Source of the DNA: Micromonospora parva
Lineage (GTDB): Bacteria; Actinomycetota; Actinomycetes; Mycobacteriales; Micromonosporaceae
Assembly (NCBI RefSeq): GCF_000718515.1
Contig: NZ_JNZS01000007.1
Location: forward strand, 248,001-312,000
Length of the DNA: 64,000 bases
Direction of reading: 5' to 3'
A model generated the notes under the pieces. The model saw only the letters and a list, made by a program, of their open reading frames with translations. It did no database searches and was not told where the DNA came from. Below are positions 1-11,980 of this stretch, piece by piece (the stretch's first letter is position 1; the number at the start of each line of letters is the position of its first letter). Position numbers and translations under genes: made by a program.

Positions 1-75
1 CGGATCGCCCGCAAGGTGGGTGCCCGTACCCGGGTGGAGGCCGTGCGGATGGCGGGCGAGGCGGGGTGGATCTGA
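1..75 (+). CDS. ramR: RamR-like response regulator, C-terminal fragment
   Basis: This is the last 24 codons of a gene that begins before the window. The visible peptide, ending TRVEAVRMAGEAGWI, is the recognition-helix end of a LuxR/NarL-type helix-turn-helix. Its stop at 73-75 lies 28 bp from the convergent end of the lanthipeptide exporter gene. In Streptomyces the SapB locus carries such a regulator (RamR/AmfR) that activates the ramC operon, so the neighbourhood supports the name. The receiver domain is not visible, so another NarL-family regulator cannot be excluded. Confidence 0.6.
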   Translation, partial: RIARKVGARTRVEAVRMAGEAGWI

Positions 76-103
76 CCAGCGCGTCGGCGCTGACGGGCGG
101 GGT

Positions 104-1882
104 TCAGCCCGGCCGCGCCGACGTCGCCCGGGACGGCACCACCGGGTCGTCCCAGCAGCCGACGAGCATCCGGTAGGTGGCCGAGCGGGCCATCAACTGT
201 TCGTGCGTGCCCAGCAGGGGCTCGTCGCCATCGAGGACCAGCACCCGATCAGCCCGCAGCGCGGAACTGATCCGGTGTGCGATGACCACGAGGCTGCCGG
301 GCCGCCGGGCGAAGGCGGCCTCGACCGTCGCTTCCAGCGCCGGATCCAGGTGGCAGGTCGCCTCGTCGAGGAGCATCAGCGGGGCGGGTGCCAGCCAGGC
401 CCGGACCGCCGCGATGAGTTGCCGCTCGCCCGCGGAGAGCAGGGCCGGCGTGACCGGCGCGCTCAGGCCACCCAGACGAGCGGCCAGCGGACGCGCGCCG
501 AGCGCGTCGAGGGCGACCTCCAGCGTGTGCTCGTCGGCGTCCGGCCGCAGGTAGCGGAGGTTGTCGGCGAGACTGCCGGTGAACACGTACGCCTCCTGGG
601 GTACCAGCACGCGCATCCGGGCGAGGCCGACCGGATCGACAGCGGTGACCGGCGCGCCGGCCAGGTGGACAGTGCCCGCCTGCGGAGCCACCAGACCGGC
701 CATCAGGGCGGCCAGTGTGGACTTGCCGGCGCCGCTGGGTCCCACCACGGCGAGATGGTCCTGGTCGGCCAGTGTCAGCGAGAAGTTCCGCAGGACGGGT
801 CGGGCGCGCGGACCGTAGGCGAAGGTCAGTCCCCGGACCTCGACGGTTGGTGACCGTCCGCCGGGGGCGGTGGGCGGCCGGCGGTGGGGTGTCCGGTCGG
901 CGGGGGCCGGCGGGCGTTGGTCGTCGGACACCGGATAGGTGCGCAGGATGTTCTCCAGTGTGACCACGTAGCGCAGCCCGCCGCCGCCGAGACCCTGCAC
1001 CAGTGTGTGCAGAGCGGGTTGCAACCCGGTGGAGACGTAGATCAGCGCACCCAGCACCGCGCCGGCGGTGAGACCACGCTCGACCAGCCACGGGGCGGCC
1101 ACCATCAGCACCAGCAGGGGCAGCCAGCCGCCGATGCCGAGGCTGAGGCTGCGGATCGCCGCCATCCGGGCGAGCATGCGTTCGGTGGCGGCCTGCGCCG
1201 ACACCCAGCGGGCCACCTCGGCCGTCACGCGGGTCTGGGCGCCGCAGGCCAGCACGTCGCGGTGACCGGCCAGCGCGGTCGCCGCCGACTGGCCGAGCTG
1301 CTCACCGGCCCGGACGTACGCACGCTGGTGGGTGACCATCGCCGGCAGCGCCGCGAGGAACACGCCCAGACCGGCGACCAGCGGCACGGCGGCCAGCGCC
1401 GCCACCACGGGCGCCAGGGCGAGCAGGCCGAGCAGGGCGGCGCCCGCCGAGAAGAGGAAACCACGGGTCACCATCAGCAGACCGGCGAAGGTGTCGCGGA
1501 CGATCTCCATCTGGTGGGTCAGCCGGGTCACGGCGGCGCTGTCCGGGCGGCCACCCGCCCGGGTGGCGTCGCCCAGCGCACCCCGGACCACCTGGGCGGC
1601 CACCTCGTCACGGAACGGCTCGACCACGGCGCCGAGGCTCCGGTACGTCCGACCGGTGGCCGCCGCGCCCACCAGCACGGCCACCGCGAGGACCCCCAAC
1701 CAGGCCAGGCCGTTGAGCGGACGTCCGGCCAGGAAGCCCTCGTCGACGGCGCGGGCGACCAGATAGCCGGCGAGCAGCGCGGGCAGCGACTCGACAAGCG
1801 ACCAGCCGCCGAGCCCGGCGAGCGCCCGTCGTCGGGCCCGCAGCGCCCGCCAGGTCACCCGGCGTACGCCGGAACGGCTCAC
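104..1882 (-). CDS. ramB: ABC half-transporter of the SapB-type lanthipeptide locus
   Basis: A 592-residue fusion of an N-terminal six-helix membrane domain (about residues 20-310) and a C-terminal ATPase domain. Walker A is GPSGAGKSTLAAL, the signature is LSAGERQLIAAV and Walker B is LMLLDEATCHLD, so the catalytic Glu is present. The start ATG overlaps the stop of the upstream ABC gene (ATGA, 1879-1882), so the two are translationally coupled and probably form a heterodimer exporting the modified peptide. It is the last gene of the ramC-S-A-B operon. Which subunit corresponds to RamA and which to RamB is assigned from gene order only. Confidence 0.85.
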   Translation of the reverse strand: MSRSGVRRVTWRALRARRRALAGLGGWSLVESLPALLAGYLVARAVDEGFLAGRPLNGLAWLGVLAVAVLVGAAATGRTYRSLGAVVEPFRDEVAAQVVRGALGDATRAGGRPDSAAVTRLTHQMEIVRDTFAGLLMVTRGFLFSAGAALLGLLALAPVVAALAAVPLVAGLGVFLAALPAMVTHQRAYVRAGEQLGQSAATALAGHRDVLACGAQTRVTAEVARWVSAQAATERMLARMAAIRSLSLGIGGWLPLLVLMVAAPWLVERGLTAGAVLGALIYVSTGLQPALHTLVQGLGGGGLRYVVTLENILRTYPVSDDQRPPAPADRTPHRRPPTAPGGRSPTVEVRGLTFAYGPRARPVLRNFSLTLADQDHLAVVGPSGAGKSTLAALMAGLVAPQAGTVHLAGAPVTAVDPVGLARMRVLVPQEAYVFTGSLADNLRYLRPDADEHTLEVALDALGARPLAARLGGLSAPVTPALLSAGERQLIAAVRAWLAPAPLMLLDEATCHLDPALEATVEAAFARRPGSLVVIAHRISSALRADRVLVLDGDEPLLGTHEQLMARSATYRMLVGCWDDPVVPSRATSARPG

Positions 1883-3606
1883 GATCCGCCGCCGGCCGGC
1901 TGGAAGACCGCCCGGTAGTCCGGGTCGGCCCAGAGTTGCCGGTGCGGCGCCAGGCCGCGCAGCCGACCGCCGTCCAGCCAGGCGACCAGGTCGGCCGCCG
2001 CGGCGGCCGCGGTGCGGTGGGTGACCACCAGTCGGGTACGCTCCCCGCCCCGCCCGAGGACCGCGGTGGTGATCCGGTGTTCGGTAGCGGTGTCGAGGCT
2101 GGACGTCGCGTCGTCCAGGATGAGCAGCCGCTCGGCGGCGAACGCGCGGGCCAGGCCGAGGCGTTGGGTCTCGCCCCCGGAGAGGGGTGTGTCCACCAGC
2201 GGGGTGCGATAGCCGCCGGGCAGACGGTCGATCACGTCGGCGACCGCCGCCGTGCGGGCCGCCCGCAGCACCGCCGGTGTGGCCGGGCTCCGATCGGCCG
2301 GCGGCGTCGCCGCGTCGACCGGCAGCGCCAGGCCGATCGCGTCGTGGACTGTCGCGCCGATCAGCACCGGCCGGTCGAAGGCGTAGCCGACGGCACGGCG
2401 CAACGCCGCCGTGTCGAGGTCGCGCAGCGGCACACCGTCGAGTCGCACCTCACCGCGGTCGGGGTCGTGCAGCCGGCCGGCCACGGCCGCCAGGGTCGAC
2501 TTGCCGGCACCGGACGCGCCGACGACGGCCACTGTGGCTCCGGCCGGCACGTCCAGGTCGATGCCGTCCAGGATGGGCCGACCGTCGTCGGCGTGCACGC
2601 CCACCCCGCGCAGTCGCAGGGCGCCCGCGCCGGGTGGAAGGGGCCGATCTCCTGCGGGCGCGGCGGACTGTGCCAGCAGCTCGGCGACCCGGTGTGCTCC
2701 GGCGCGGCTGCGGACCAGGTGGTTCAGGGTGGCGAGCACGCCACCGAGGCCGGCGCCCATGGCCGCGTACCGGACGGCGGCGACCAGTTCACCCGGCGTG
2801 AGCCAGCCTGCGGTCAGGGCGTACCCGCCGACCGCGATGACGCTCAGGTTCAGCAGCGGCGCCACGGCCGCGGTGCGGGCGCTCGCCCGGGCCAGCAGTT
2901 CCCAGGAACGCCGGCCGTGCCGGTCCAGCTCCGGCAGGGCCGCCAGCACCCGGTCCTGCTCGCGGTGGGTGGTGCCGGCGGCGGCGATGGTCCGGGCGCC
3001 GGTCAGCGACTCCAGCAGCCGTCCGGCGATGGTGCCGAGAACCCGTTGGTACCCGGCGGTCGCCGCCGAGGCGTCAGCCACGAAGGCGCGCATGAGGACG
3101 GCGAGCAGGCCGAGGCCAGCGAGCAGGGTGATCCCGAGGACCGGTTCCATGATGGCGAGCGCGACGACGCTGCCCAGCGGCGGAAGCACCGCCACGATGG
3201 CCAGGACCACGGCGTTGCCGGCCTGTCCCGCGTCGGCGGCCTGGCCGACCAGACGGCCGACGAGATCACCCACCGGGTGCCGGCGGGTGGCGCGGATGTC
3301 CAGGGCGAACAGGTGACGCAGCAGACGCCGGCGCAGTCCGGCGGTGGCGCGGGCCGCACCGTACCCGCTGGTCAGGTCCGTCAGGGTGTCGACGCCGATG
3401 AGGACGACGACCAGGCCGCAGGCGGACACCGCCCACCAGCCGGAACCGCCGCCGAGGGCGGCGTCGACGGCGCGGCCGAGCGCCGCGGGTAGCAACAGTT
3501 CGGCGGCCGCGCCGAGCAGCGCGACCGCCGCGAGTCCGGCGGTCCAGCCGCCGCCCGCCAGGACCGTCTGCCGCAGCAGCCTGTCCCCCGAGGCGAACGT
3601 CGGCAT
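1879..3606 (-). CDS. ramA: ABC half-transporter of the SapB-type lanthipeptide locus
   Basis: A 575-residue membrane-ATPase fusion, partner of the downstream half-transporter. The start MPTFASGDRLL at 3606 is chosen because GGGAGG lies 5-6 bases upstream; a longer frame would run back through the intergenic hairpin and the precursor gene. Walker A is GASGAGKSTLAAV and the signature is LSGGETQRLGLARAF. Walker B reads LLILDDATSSLD, so the residue that normally polarises the attacking water is Asp rather than Glu. One degenerate ATP site is common in heterodimeric exporters. The probable substrate is the lanthipeptide encoded at 3677-3796. Confidence 0.85.
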   Translation of the reverse strand: MPTFASGDRLLRQTVLAGGGWTAGLAAVALLGAAAELLLPAALGRAVDAALGGGSGWWAVSACGLVVVLIGVDTLTDLTSGYGAARATAGLRRRLLRHLFALDIRATRRHPVGDLVGRLVGQAADAGQAGNAVVLAIVAVLPPLGSVVALAIMEPVLGITLLAGLGLLAVLMRAFVADASAATAGYQRVLGTIAGRLLESLTGARTIAAAGTTHREQDRVLAALPELDRHGRRSWELLARASARTAAVAPLLNLSVIAVGGYALTAGWLTPGELVAAVRYAAMGAGLGGVLATLNHLVRSRAGAHRVAELLAQSAAPAGDRPLPPGAGALRLRGVGVHADDGRPILDGIDLDVPAGATVAVVGASGAGKSTLAAVAGRLHDPDRGEVRLDGVPLRDLDTAALRRAVGYAFDRPVLIGATVHDAIGLALPVDAATPPADRSPATPAVLRAARTAAVADVIDRLPGGYRTPLVDTPLSGGETQRLGLARAFAAERLLILDDATSSLDTATEHRITTAVLGRGGERTRLVVTHRTAAAAAADLVAWLDGGRLRGLAPHRQLWADPDYRAVFQPAGGGS

Positions 3607-3630
3607 CGGTCCTCCCGTTGGTACGCGGTT

Positions 3631-3662
3631 GCCCTGGGTGGGCACGTCTACCCACCCAGGGC
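3631..3662 (-). terminator. Hairpin between precursor and exporter genes
   Basis: A perfect 12-bp stem (GCCCTGGGTGGG pairing with CCCACCCAGGGC) with an 8-nt loop lies between the lanthipeptide precursor and the ABC genes. There is no U-tract. Its position suggests a partial terminator or mRNA-stabilising structure that makes the precursor message more abundant than the exporter message; this is inferred from placement. Confidence 0.65.
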
Positions 3663-3676
3663 CCCGTGTGTGTGGA

Positions 3677-3796
3677 TCAGTTGCAGGTCGTGACGGAGAG
3701 CGAGCTGTCGCCGCAGAGCAGCAGGCTCGCCCGGCTACCGCCACCCGTGCGGTCGGCCGGAGCCATCTCCAGGCCCTGGAGGTCCAGAAGCGCCAT
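3677..3796 (-). CDS. ramS: SapB/AmfS-type class III lanthipeptide precursor
   Basis: A 39-residue precursor. The leader starts MALLDLQGLEM, matching the LLDLQ recognition motif of class III leaders. The core ends SRASLLLCGDSSLSVTTCN. As I recall the S. coelicolor SapB core, this differs by one residue in the shared part (Val for Ile). Two Ser-Ser/Ser-x-x-x-Cys units are the expected substrates for dehydration and ring formation. SapB is a surfactant that helps aerial hyphae leave the aqueous surface. GGGAGGTGA precedes the ATG and contains the stop of the synthetase gene, so expression is coupled to it. The G-rich TGGGSR stretch before the core may hold the leader cleavage site. Confidence 0.93.
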   Translation of the reverse strand: MALLDLQGLEMAPADRTGGGSRASLLLCGDSSLSVTTCN

Positions 3797-3801
3797 GTCG
3801 T

Positions 3802-6393
3802 TCACCTCCCTTCCATCCGTTCGCTGATCAGGTCGCCCTCGCTGTGGCGAGGGAGTCTCTGCGCGCCCGGCAGGGGCGCGAGGAAAGGCAGCGCCGGCGG
3901 TTGGTCGTGCCGCGCGCTGGCCAGCGCGTACAGCACGCCGGCGGTGCCGGTGCCGAAGTCCATGGAGAGCCGCAGCAACTGCTCGCCGGGGAACGCGGTC
4001 CCCTCCCGGTACGGCAGCGCGTGCCAGCTCAGCCGGTCCAGCTGCGCGTCGAGTTCGCGGCGGTCGGCGTGGTCGGTCGAGGCGGCGAGGTAGGCGATGA
4101 TGCCGGCCCGTCCGGCGAAGAGCCCGGACTGTGCGTAGAACGGTGAGCGGGCCGCGCGGCGGATTCCCGCGCTCGCCTCGGCGAACCGGTCGTCGGCCCG
4201 GTGGCGCAGGTACTGGTCGAGGACCAGCCCGATGCCGACGCTGCCGTGCGCCAGGTAGGGCATGGTGCGCCAGCCCTCATTGACCTCCAGCGCACCGTCC
4301 GGCCGCAGCACACACCGGCGCAGGTCCTGACGCAGGGCCGTGGCGGCGTGCTCCAACAGCTCGCCGTCGCCGCTGAGTTCGTAGAGGCGCAGCAGCATCA
4401 GCGCCGGTCCGGTCCGGCCGCGCAGCAACCCGGCGTACGGGTGGTGTCCGCCGCTGACGTCCGGGCCCGGGTCGTCGGCCAGCTGGCCGATCACCCGCTC
4501 GGCGGCCCGCCACGCGGCGTCGCGCAACGACGCCTCCCCGGTACGCCCGGCAAACTCGGCCAGGTTGAGCGCGATCCCGGACAGTCCGCCGGACAGGCTG
4601 TGGTCGAGCCCGTCCAGTGGTTCTCGCAGGCAGATGTCGAGAACGTCCAGTGCGTCCTGTCGGCGGCCAAGGTGGGCGAGTGCGTACGCGACGCCGTGCA
4701 GCCCGTCGTAGAAGCCGCAGCGGGTGCCGGACGGGGGTGCTGTCGCCCGCCGCACCAGCCAGTCCTCGTGTTCGGGCCACCGCCCGGCGCCGCTCTTGTC
4801 GAGCGCGTACAGCACGCCGGCCGCTCCGTGGGCGAGGTTGAGGCCGCCACTGCGGAACTGTTCGATGTCGCCGGGGAAGAGCCGGTCGTCGCGTTCGGGG
4901 GTGGCGCTGGCCACGATCGCCGTCGTCAGCTGGTGACGCATGGTGGGCCAGTCGTCCGCGCCGATGCGTGGGTCGGTGGTGACCGGTGGGGCGCCGGTGA
5001 TCTCCTCGACCGCCGGGTCGAGGAAGGACCTCGGCACCGGGAAGTTCGCGGCGATGATGTCGGCCAGGTGGGTCACCTTCGCGGGGGCGAGCCGGACCAG
5101 CTGGGTCAGCGGCAGGAACAGCGCCAACCGAAGGCAGGCCAGGGCGTACTTGTCGACCGCCGGGCCGCTGCGGTCCCTCGGCGCCGCGAAGCCCTGGTTG
5201 CGCAGCCCGGGTCGGCGGTGCCCGGCGATCGGGGCGGCCACCTCGAAGTCGACGAGGGCAACCTGGTCGTCCGGCCGGATCATGATGTTGAACAGGTGCA
5301 GGTCCCCGTAGACCAGGCCGCGCTCGTGGATCGCCGCGACGATGGTTTCGACCTGCTGGTAGACATGGCGGGCCCATCGGACGTACGCCGCCCGGTCGCC
5401 GTCTGTCGCGTCGGCGTCGATCAGTGGGTACCTGTCGACAAGCACCTTGTTCAGCGGTTTGCCGTCGATGAACTCGAGCGCGAGGAACCGGTGTTCGCCG
5501 AGGACGAACTCGTCGTGCACCTGCGGCACCTGCGGCAGGTCGGCGAGTTGCCGCAGGGCCTGCGCCTCGCGGGCCAGCCGGGCGACGGCGTCGGTGCCGT
5601 CGGCGTCCAGGCCGGCGTGCGGTCGAGCTTCCTTCAGGACCACCTCGGTGTCGGTACGCAGGTCCCGGCCCACGTACAGCCCACCGCCGTTCGAGAAGTG
5701 GATCACCCGTTCGATCCGGTACGGCACCTGGTTGGTGCTGGTGTCGTTGCGGGCGGCCAGGTGCGGGCCGAGGAAGTCGGGCAGGGTGATCCAGGACGGT
5801 ACGTGGAAGACCGGTTCGCGGCGGTCGGGCACCAGCGTGCCGGAGTCGTCCTCGATCGCCGGGACCACCTGGCCGTCGGGAGAGTGGCAGTAGCGGGCGG
5901 CGAAGCCGCCGTAGCGCACGTGGACGGGGCCGGCACCGTAGCGCAGGTCGCTGAGGATGTACGGTCCGGGCTCGCCGGTGAGCAGTTCGTCGAGTTCCTT
6001 GCAGGTCAGTTCCAGCTCGGCGTCGTCGCGCGGGTAGACGGTGACGAACTTGCCGCTGGCCGCCCGGGCGGCGTACTTGGAGTTGCGCAGCAGCAGCGTG
6101 CGTGGCCCGCGCAGGAACTTGAAGGACAGGCCGCGGGGGACGCAGTAGTTCCAGACCGCGTCCAGCACCCGCTCGGCGTTCGCCAGACCTGCCGACACGT
6201 GAATCTTCCAGCCCTGCTGGGGCAGCGAGCCGCCGTCGGGCGCGTAGATCAGCCAGTCGTCGAGCGGCTCACGGCGCCAGCCGGCCGGTACCGGCCGGTC
6301 GGCGGCCGGGAAGACGGGCTGCGCGACGGCGCTGCCGAGCGAGTCGTAGAACAGCCGATCTGCGGCGCAGTAGCTGTCGTAGCGTTCGTCCAC
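3802..6393 (-). CDS. ramC: Class III lanthipeptide synthetase (LanKC, RamC-like)
   Basis: A trifunctional enzyme of about 863 residues: an N-terminal lyase-type region, a central Ser/Thr-kinase-like domain and a C-terminal LanC-like domain. Kinase features include a Gly-rich loop (FSNGGGLYVG), a Lys in VVLKEARP, the catalytic loop HERGLVYGDLHLFN and the metal Asp in VALVDFE. The cyclase domain shows GLHG and LAHGSVG but lacks the Cys-His zinc ligands of true LanC, as expected for class III. It phosphorylates and eliminates Ser of the precursor and forms the (labionin/lanthionine) rings. The GTG start at 6393 (VDERYDSY) fits RamC N-termini; an in-frame ATG at 6441 would add 16 residues. Confidence 0.9.
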   Translation of the reverse strand: MDERYDSYCAADRLFYDSLGSAVAQPVFPAADRPVPAGWRREPLDDWLIYAPDGGSLPQQGWKIHVSAGLANAERVLDAVWNYCVPRGLSFKFLRGPRTLLLRNSKYAARAASGKFVTVYPRDDAELELTCKELDELLTGEPGPYILSDLRYGAGPVHVRYGGFAARYCHSPDGQVVPAIEDDSGTLVPDRREPVFHVPSWITLPDFLGPHLAARNDTSTNQVPYRIERVIHFSNGGGLYVGRDLRTDTEVVLKEARPHAGLDADGTDAVARLAREAQALRQLADLPQVPQVHDEFVLGEHRFLALEFIDGKPLNKVLVDRYPLIDADATDGDRAAYVRWARHVYQQVETIVAAIHERGLVYGDLHLFNIMIRPDDQVALVDFEVAAPIAGHRRPGLRNQGFAAPRDRSGPAVDKYALACLRLALFLPLTQLVRLAPAKVTHLADIIAANFPVPRSFLDPAVEEITGAPPVTTDPRIGADDWPTMRHQLTTAIVASATPERDDRLFPGDIEQFRSGGLNLAHGAAGVLYALDKSGAGRWPEHEDWLVRRATAPPSGTRCGFYDGLHGVAYALAHLGRRQDALDVLDICLREPLDGLDHSLSGGLSGIALNLAEFAGRTGEASLRDAAWRAAERVIGQLADDPGPDVSGGHHPYAGLLRGRTGPALMLLRLYELSGDGELLEHAATALRQDLRRCVLRPDGALEVNEGWRTMPYLAHGSVGIGLVLDQYLRHRADDRFAEASAGIRRAARSPFYAQSGLFAGRAGIIAYLAASTDHADRRELDAQLDRLSWHALPYREGTAFPGEQLLRLSMDFGTGTAGVLYALASARHDQPPALPFLAPLPGAQRLPRHSEGDLISERMEGR

Positions 6394-6482
6394 CGTCTCG
6401 CCGCCCTTCGAACTCGGCCGGCTGTTGTTCCGGCGTTGCATCGAGTCTCATCGACAGGACGGGGCGGTCTCCAGTGCGCTTA

Positions 6483-6529
6483 GTCATGACCTTCGATGCA
6501 TGGCGCACAGGCACACATGACATTAGTCA
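6483..6529. promoter_or_regulatory. TGAC/GTCA palindromes in divergent promoter region
   Basis: Between the divergent LanKC and phosphatase genes lie GTCATGAC (6483-6490) and TGAC-ATTA-GTCA (6518-6529), two dyads of the same TGAC/GTCA half-site about 38 bp apart. They could bind the cognate RamR-like regulator or a developmental repressor. This is inference; no consensus was computed. Confidence 0.35.
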
Positions 6530-6662
6530 GGTCCGCACGGCCGCGCTCAGATCGGGTCGGTGAGGTCGGAGACAGAGGCGGGTACTCGCCGTCGGGCGAC
6601 GGACAGTGTCGATCTCGCTGCTGGCGTGCCGACGGCGGCGGGCCGGCGTCTAGGCTTCCTGC

Positions 6663-7883
6663 GTGGCCGATGCCGAGCTGGTGACGAATGACGAGCGGCT
6701 GCGTCGTATCGAGGCGATCACCGACGCGGCCCTCTCAGGGCTGAACATCGCCGAGTTGCTCGACGAGCTGCTCGAACGGATCCGGGACCTGCTCAAGGTC
6801 GACACCGCCACCATCCTGCTGCTTGACGACCACACCGGTGAGCTCGTCGCGACAGCGGCCAAGGGCCTGGAGGAGGAGGTACGCCGCGGTTTCCGCATCC
6901 GGGTCGGACGCGGCTTCGCCGGTCGGGTGGCGGCGACCCGCGGACCGGTCATGATCTATGACGTCGGGCCGGACGACGTGGTCAATCCCATCCTGCTCGT
7001 CAAGGGCATCCGTGTCCTGCTGGGCGTGCCCATGCTCGTCAACGGCAACCTCGTCGGCGTACTGCACGTCGGCTCCCTGACGCTGCGGCGGTTCGGCCCG
7101 GACGACGTGCAGCTGTTGCAGCTCGTCGCCGATCGGGCCAGCCTCGCCGGTCAGGCCCGCGCACAGGTTCTCGACCGGCAGGCGGCGCTGGCGCTGCAAC
7201 ACAGCCTGCTACCGGGCCGACTGCCCGACGTCCCCGGCCTGGACCTGGCCGCCCGCTACATTCCGGGCCACGACCTGGGCATCGGTGGCGACTGGTACGA
7301 CGTGTTCACGTTGCCATCGGGGTGGCTGGGCGCCGTCATCGGCGACGTCTCCGGTCACGGGCTGCCGTCCGCCGTCGTGATGGGACGCATCCGCAGCGCG
7401 CTACGCGCCTACGCTCTGGATTCCGACGACCCCGCCCAGGCACTGACCTCACTCGACCGCAAGATCCACCACTTCGAGGCGGGCACTCTCACCACCGCCG
7501 TCTACGCCCTGATCTCTCCCGACCGCACGCGGGTGCACGTCTCCTCGGCGGGCCACCTTCCCCCACTGCTGGCCGTTCCCGACCAGCCCAGCGTGCCCGT
7601 CAGCGTGTCGGTGGACCGGCCACTCGGGGTGGGCCGGCCGGTGAGCAATCGCCGCACCACGGTTCTGGACCTACCGCCGGGCGCGGCGCTGGTCTTCTAC
7701 ACCGACGGGTTGGTCGAGCGCCGCAGCGAGGTGATCGACACCGGGATCGAGCGTCTCGCCGACGCCGTGCGGCCCGGGCCGGCCGAGGCGTTGTGCGACC
7801 ACATCATGGCCACCACGGCGGAGGAACACCCGAACGACGACATTGCCCTGTTGGTCATCCGCCGTCGACCACTGTCGGACTGA
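6663..7883 (+). CDS. GAF-domain PP2C/SpoIIE-type serine phosphatase
   Basis: A 406-residue cytosolic protein. A GAF domain (about 20-170) is followed by a PP2C-like SpoIIE phosphatase (about 180-400) with the motifs GGDWYDVF, GDVSGHGLPSA, SSAGHLPPLL, FYTDGLVERR and HPNDDIALLVI, which hold the metal-binding Asp residues. Such enzymes dephosphorylate anti-anti-sigma (STAS) proteins in partner-switching systems; two STAS genes lie at 14.7-15.9 kb, but a link is only suggested. The start is GTG at 6663. It is transcribed alone, divergently from the lanthipeptide operon. Confidence 0.88.
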   Translation: MADAELVTNDERLRRIEAITDAALSGLNIAELLDELLERIRDLLKVDTATILLLDDHTGELVATAAKGLEEEVRRGFRIRVGRGFAGRVAATRGPVMIYDVGPDDVVNPILLVKGIRVLLGVPMLVNGNLVGVLHVGSLTLRRFGPDDVQLLQLVADRASLAGQARAQVLDRQAALALQHSLLPGRLPDVPGLDLAARYIPGHDLGIGGDWYDVFTLPSGWLGAVIGDVSGHGLPSAVVMGRIRSALRAYALDSDDPAQALTSLDRKIHHFEAGTLTTAVYALISPDRTRVHVSSAGHLPPLLAVPDQPSVPVSVSVDRPLGVGRPVSNRRTTVLDLPPGAALVFYTDGLVERRSEVIDTGIERLADAVRPGPAEALCDHIMATTAEEHPNDDIALLVIRRRPLSD

Positions 7884-10647
<2,764 letters not shown>

Positions 10648-10660
10648 CGATCGGACACCG

Positions 10661-10730
<70 letters not shown>

Positions 10731-10731
<1 letters not shown>

Positions 10732-11897
10732 TCTTCACGCTCGCCGCGGCCGGGCTCGCCGCCGCGGTCGGCCTGCTCTCCATCACCGTGGCGACCGGAT
10801 CGGCGTCGGCCGCCGACAACCCGTACCAGCGCGGTCCGGACCCGACCCGGACCAGCGTCGCCACCGAGAACGGTCCGTTCGCCAACACCTCGGTCAGCGT
10901 CCCGACCGGGTACGGCTTCAACGGCGGCCGGATCTACTACCCGACCGACACCAGCCAGGGCACCTTCGGGGCCATCGCGATCTCGCCGGGTTACACGGCG
11001 TTGTTCTCCGCGGAACTGGCCTGGATGGGGCCGTGGCTGGCCTCGCACGGCTTCGTCGTGATCGGCATCGAGACCAACAGCCGTAACGACTTCGACACCG
11101 CCCGGGGCACCCAGTTGCTCGCCGCCCTGGACTACCTGACCCAGCAGAGCCCGGTACGCGACCGCGTCGACCCCACCCGGCTGGCGGTCGCCGGCCACTC
11201 CATGGGCGGCGGTGGCGCGCTGAGCGCCGCCACCCGGCGATCATCGTTGAAGGCCGCGGTCGGCATCGCGCCGTACTCGCCGTCATCGAACCTGGCCAAC
11301 GACCGGGTGCCCACAATGATCTTCGCCGGGCAGGCCGACACCGTGGTCACCCCGTCCTACGCCACCGGCCTGTACAACAGCCTGCCGAGCACGACGGAGA
11401 GTATCTACCTGGAGGTCGCCGGCGCCGACCACGGGTTCATGGTCGGCCGGTCGAACCCGGTGATGATCCGGACCATGTTGCCGTTCCTCAAGATGTTCAT
11501 CGACAACGACGCCCGGTACAGCCAGTTCCTCTGCCCGTTGCTGGACTCCAGCGGTGTGGTCACCTCCCGCAGCACCTGCCCGTTGCTGCCGTCGACGCCG
11601 ACCACCCCGCCGACCGACCCGCCGACCGACCCGCCCACCAACCCGCCCGGCTCGGCCAGCGAGATCGTCGGCACCCAGTCCGGCCGGTGCGTCGACGTGC
11701 CCAACGCCTCCCGCACCAACGGCACCCGGGTGCAGCTCTACACCTGCAACAAGCAGACCAACCAGGCCTGGACCTACACCTCAGGCAAACAACTGCAGGT
11801 GTACGGCACCATGTGCCTCGACGCCGCCGGCTCCGGCAACGGCGCGGCGGTGCAGATCTACAGCTGCCACAGCCAGACCAACCGCCTGATCAGCTGA
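10731..11897 (+). CDS. Secreted cutinase/polyester-hydrolase-like enzyme with CBM13 (5' end unresolved)
   Basis: The readable protein starts in the middle of a signal peptide (LAAAVGLLSITVATGSASA) and continues into a mature enzyme beginning ADNPYQRGPDPT, very like Thermobifida cutinases. Catalytic features are Ser in GHSMGGGGALS, Asp in GQADTVVTP and His in GADHGFMV; the terminal Cys pair FLCPLL...RSTCPL matches the cutinase disulfide. A Pro/Thr linker and two CBM13 repeats follow, ending QTNRLIS where a third repeat is expected. The fold hydrolyses cutin-like polyesters and triglycerides; relatives degrade PET. The initiation codon lies in or before the G/C tract and cannot be placed. Confidence 0.82.
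11609..11884 (+). repeat. CBM13-linker repeat, copy 2
   Basis: Second copy of the 9410-9685 repeat, here at the C-terminus of the cutinase-like gene. Differences cluster in the first half (for example GCCTCCCGC for GCGGCGACC). Confidence 0.85.
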
Positions 11898-11928
11898 GAC
11901 GGGCGGGCTCGGCGCCATGCCGGGCCCG

Positions 11929-11973
11929 CCCGCACCACCCCCGGCGCAGTGCCCGCGCCGGGGGTGGTGCGGG
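11929..11973. terminator. Bidirectional terminator
   Basis: A perfect 19-bp stem (cccgcaccacccccggcgc and its complement) with a 7-nt loop sits between the convergent cutinase-like gene (+) and the GerMN lipoprotein gene (-). Confidence 0.85.
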
Positions 11974-11980
11974 ACGGCTG

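Noticed and set aside
4201..6483. Long open frame on the plus strand opposite the lanthipeptide synthetase gene
   Set aside because: It is antisense to a gene with clear kinase and cyclase motifs, has no domain-like sequence and is the usual GC-rich shadow.
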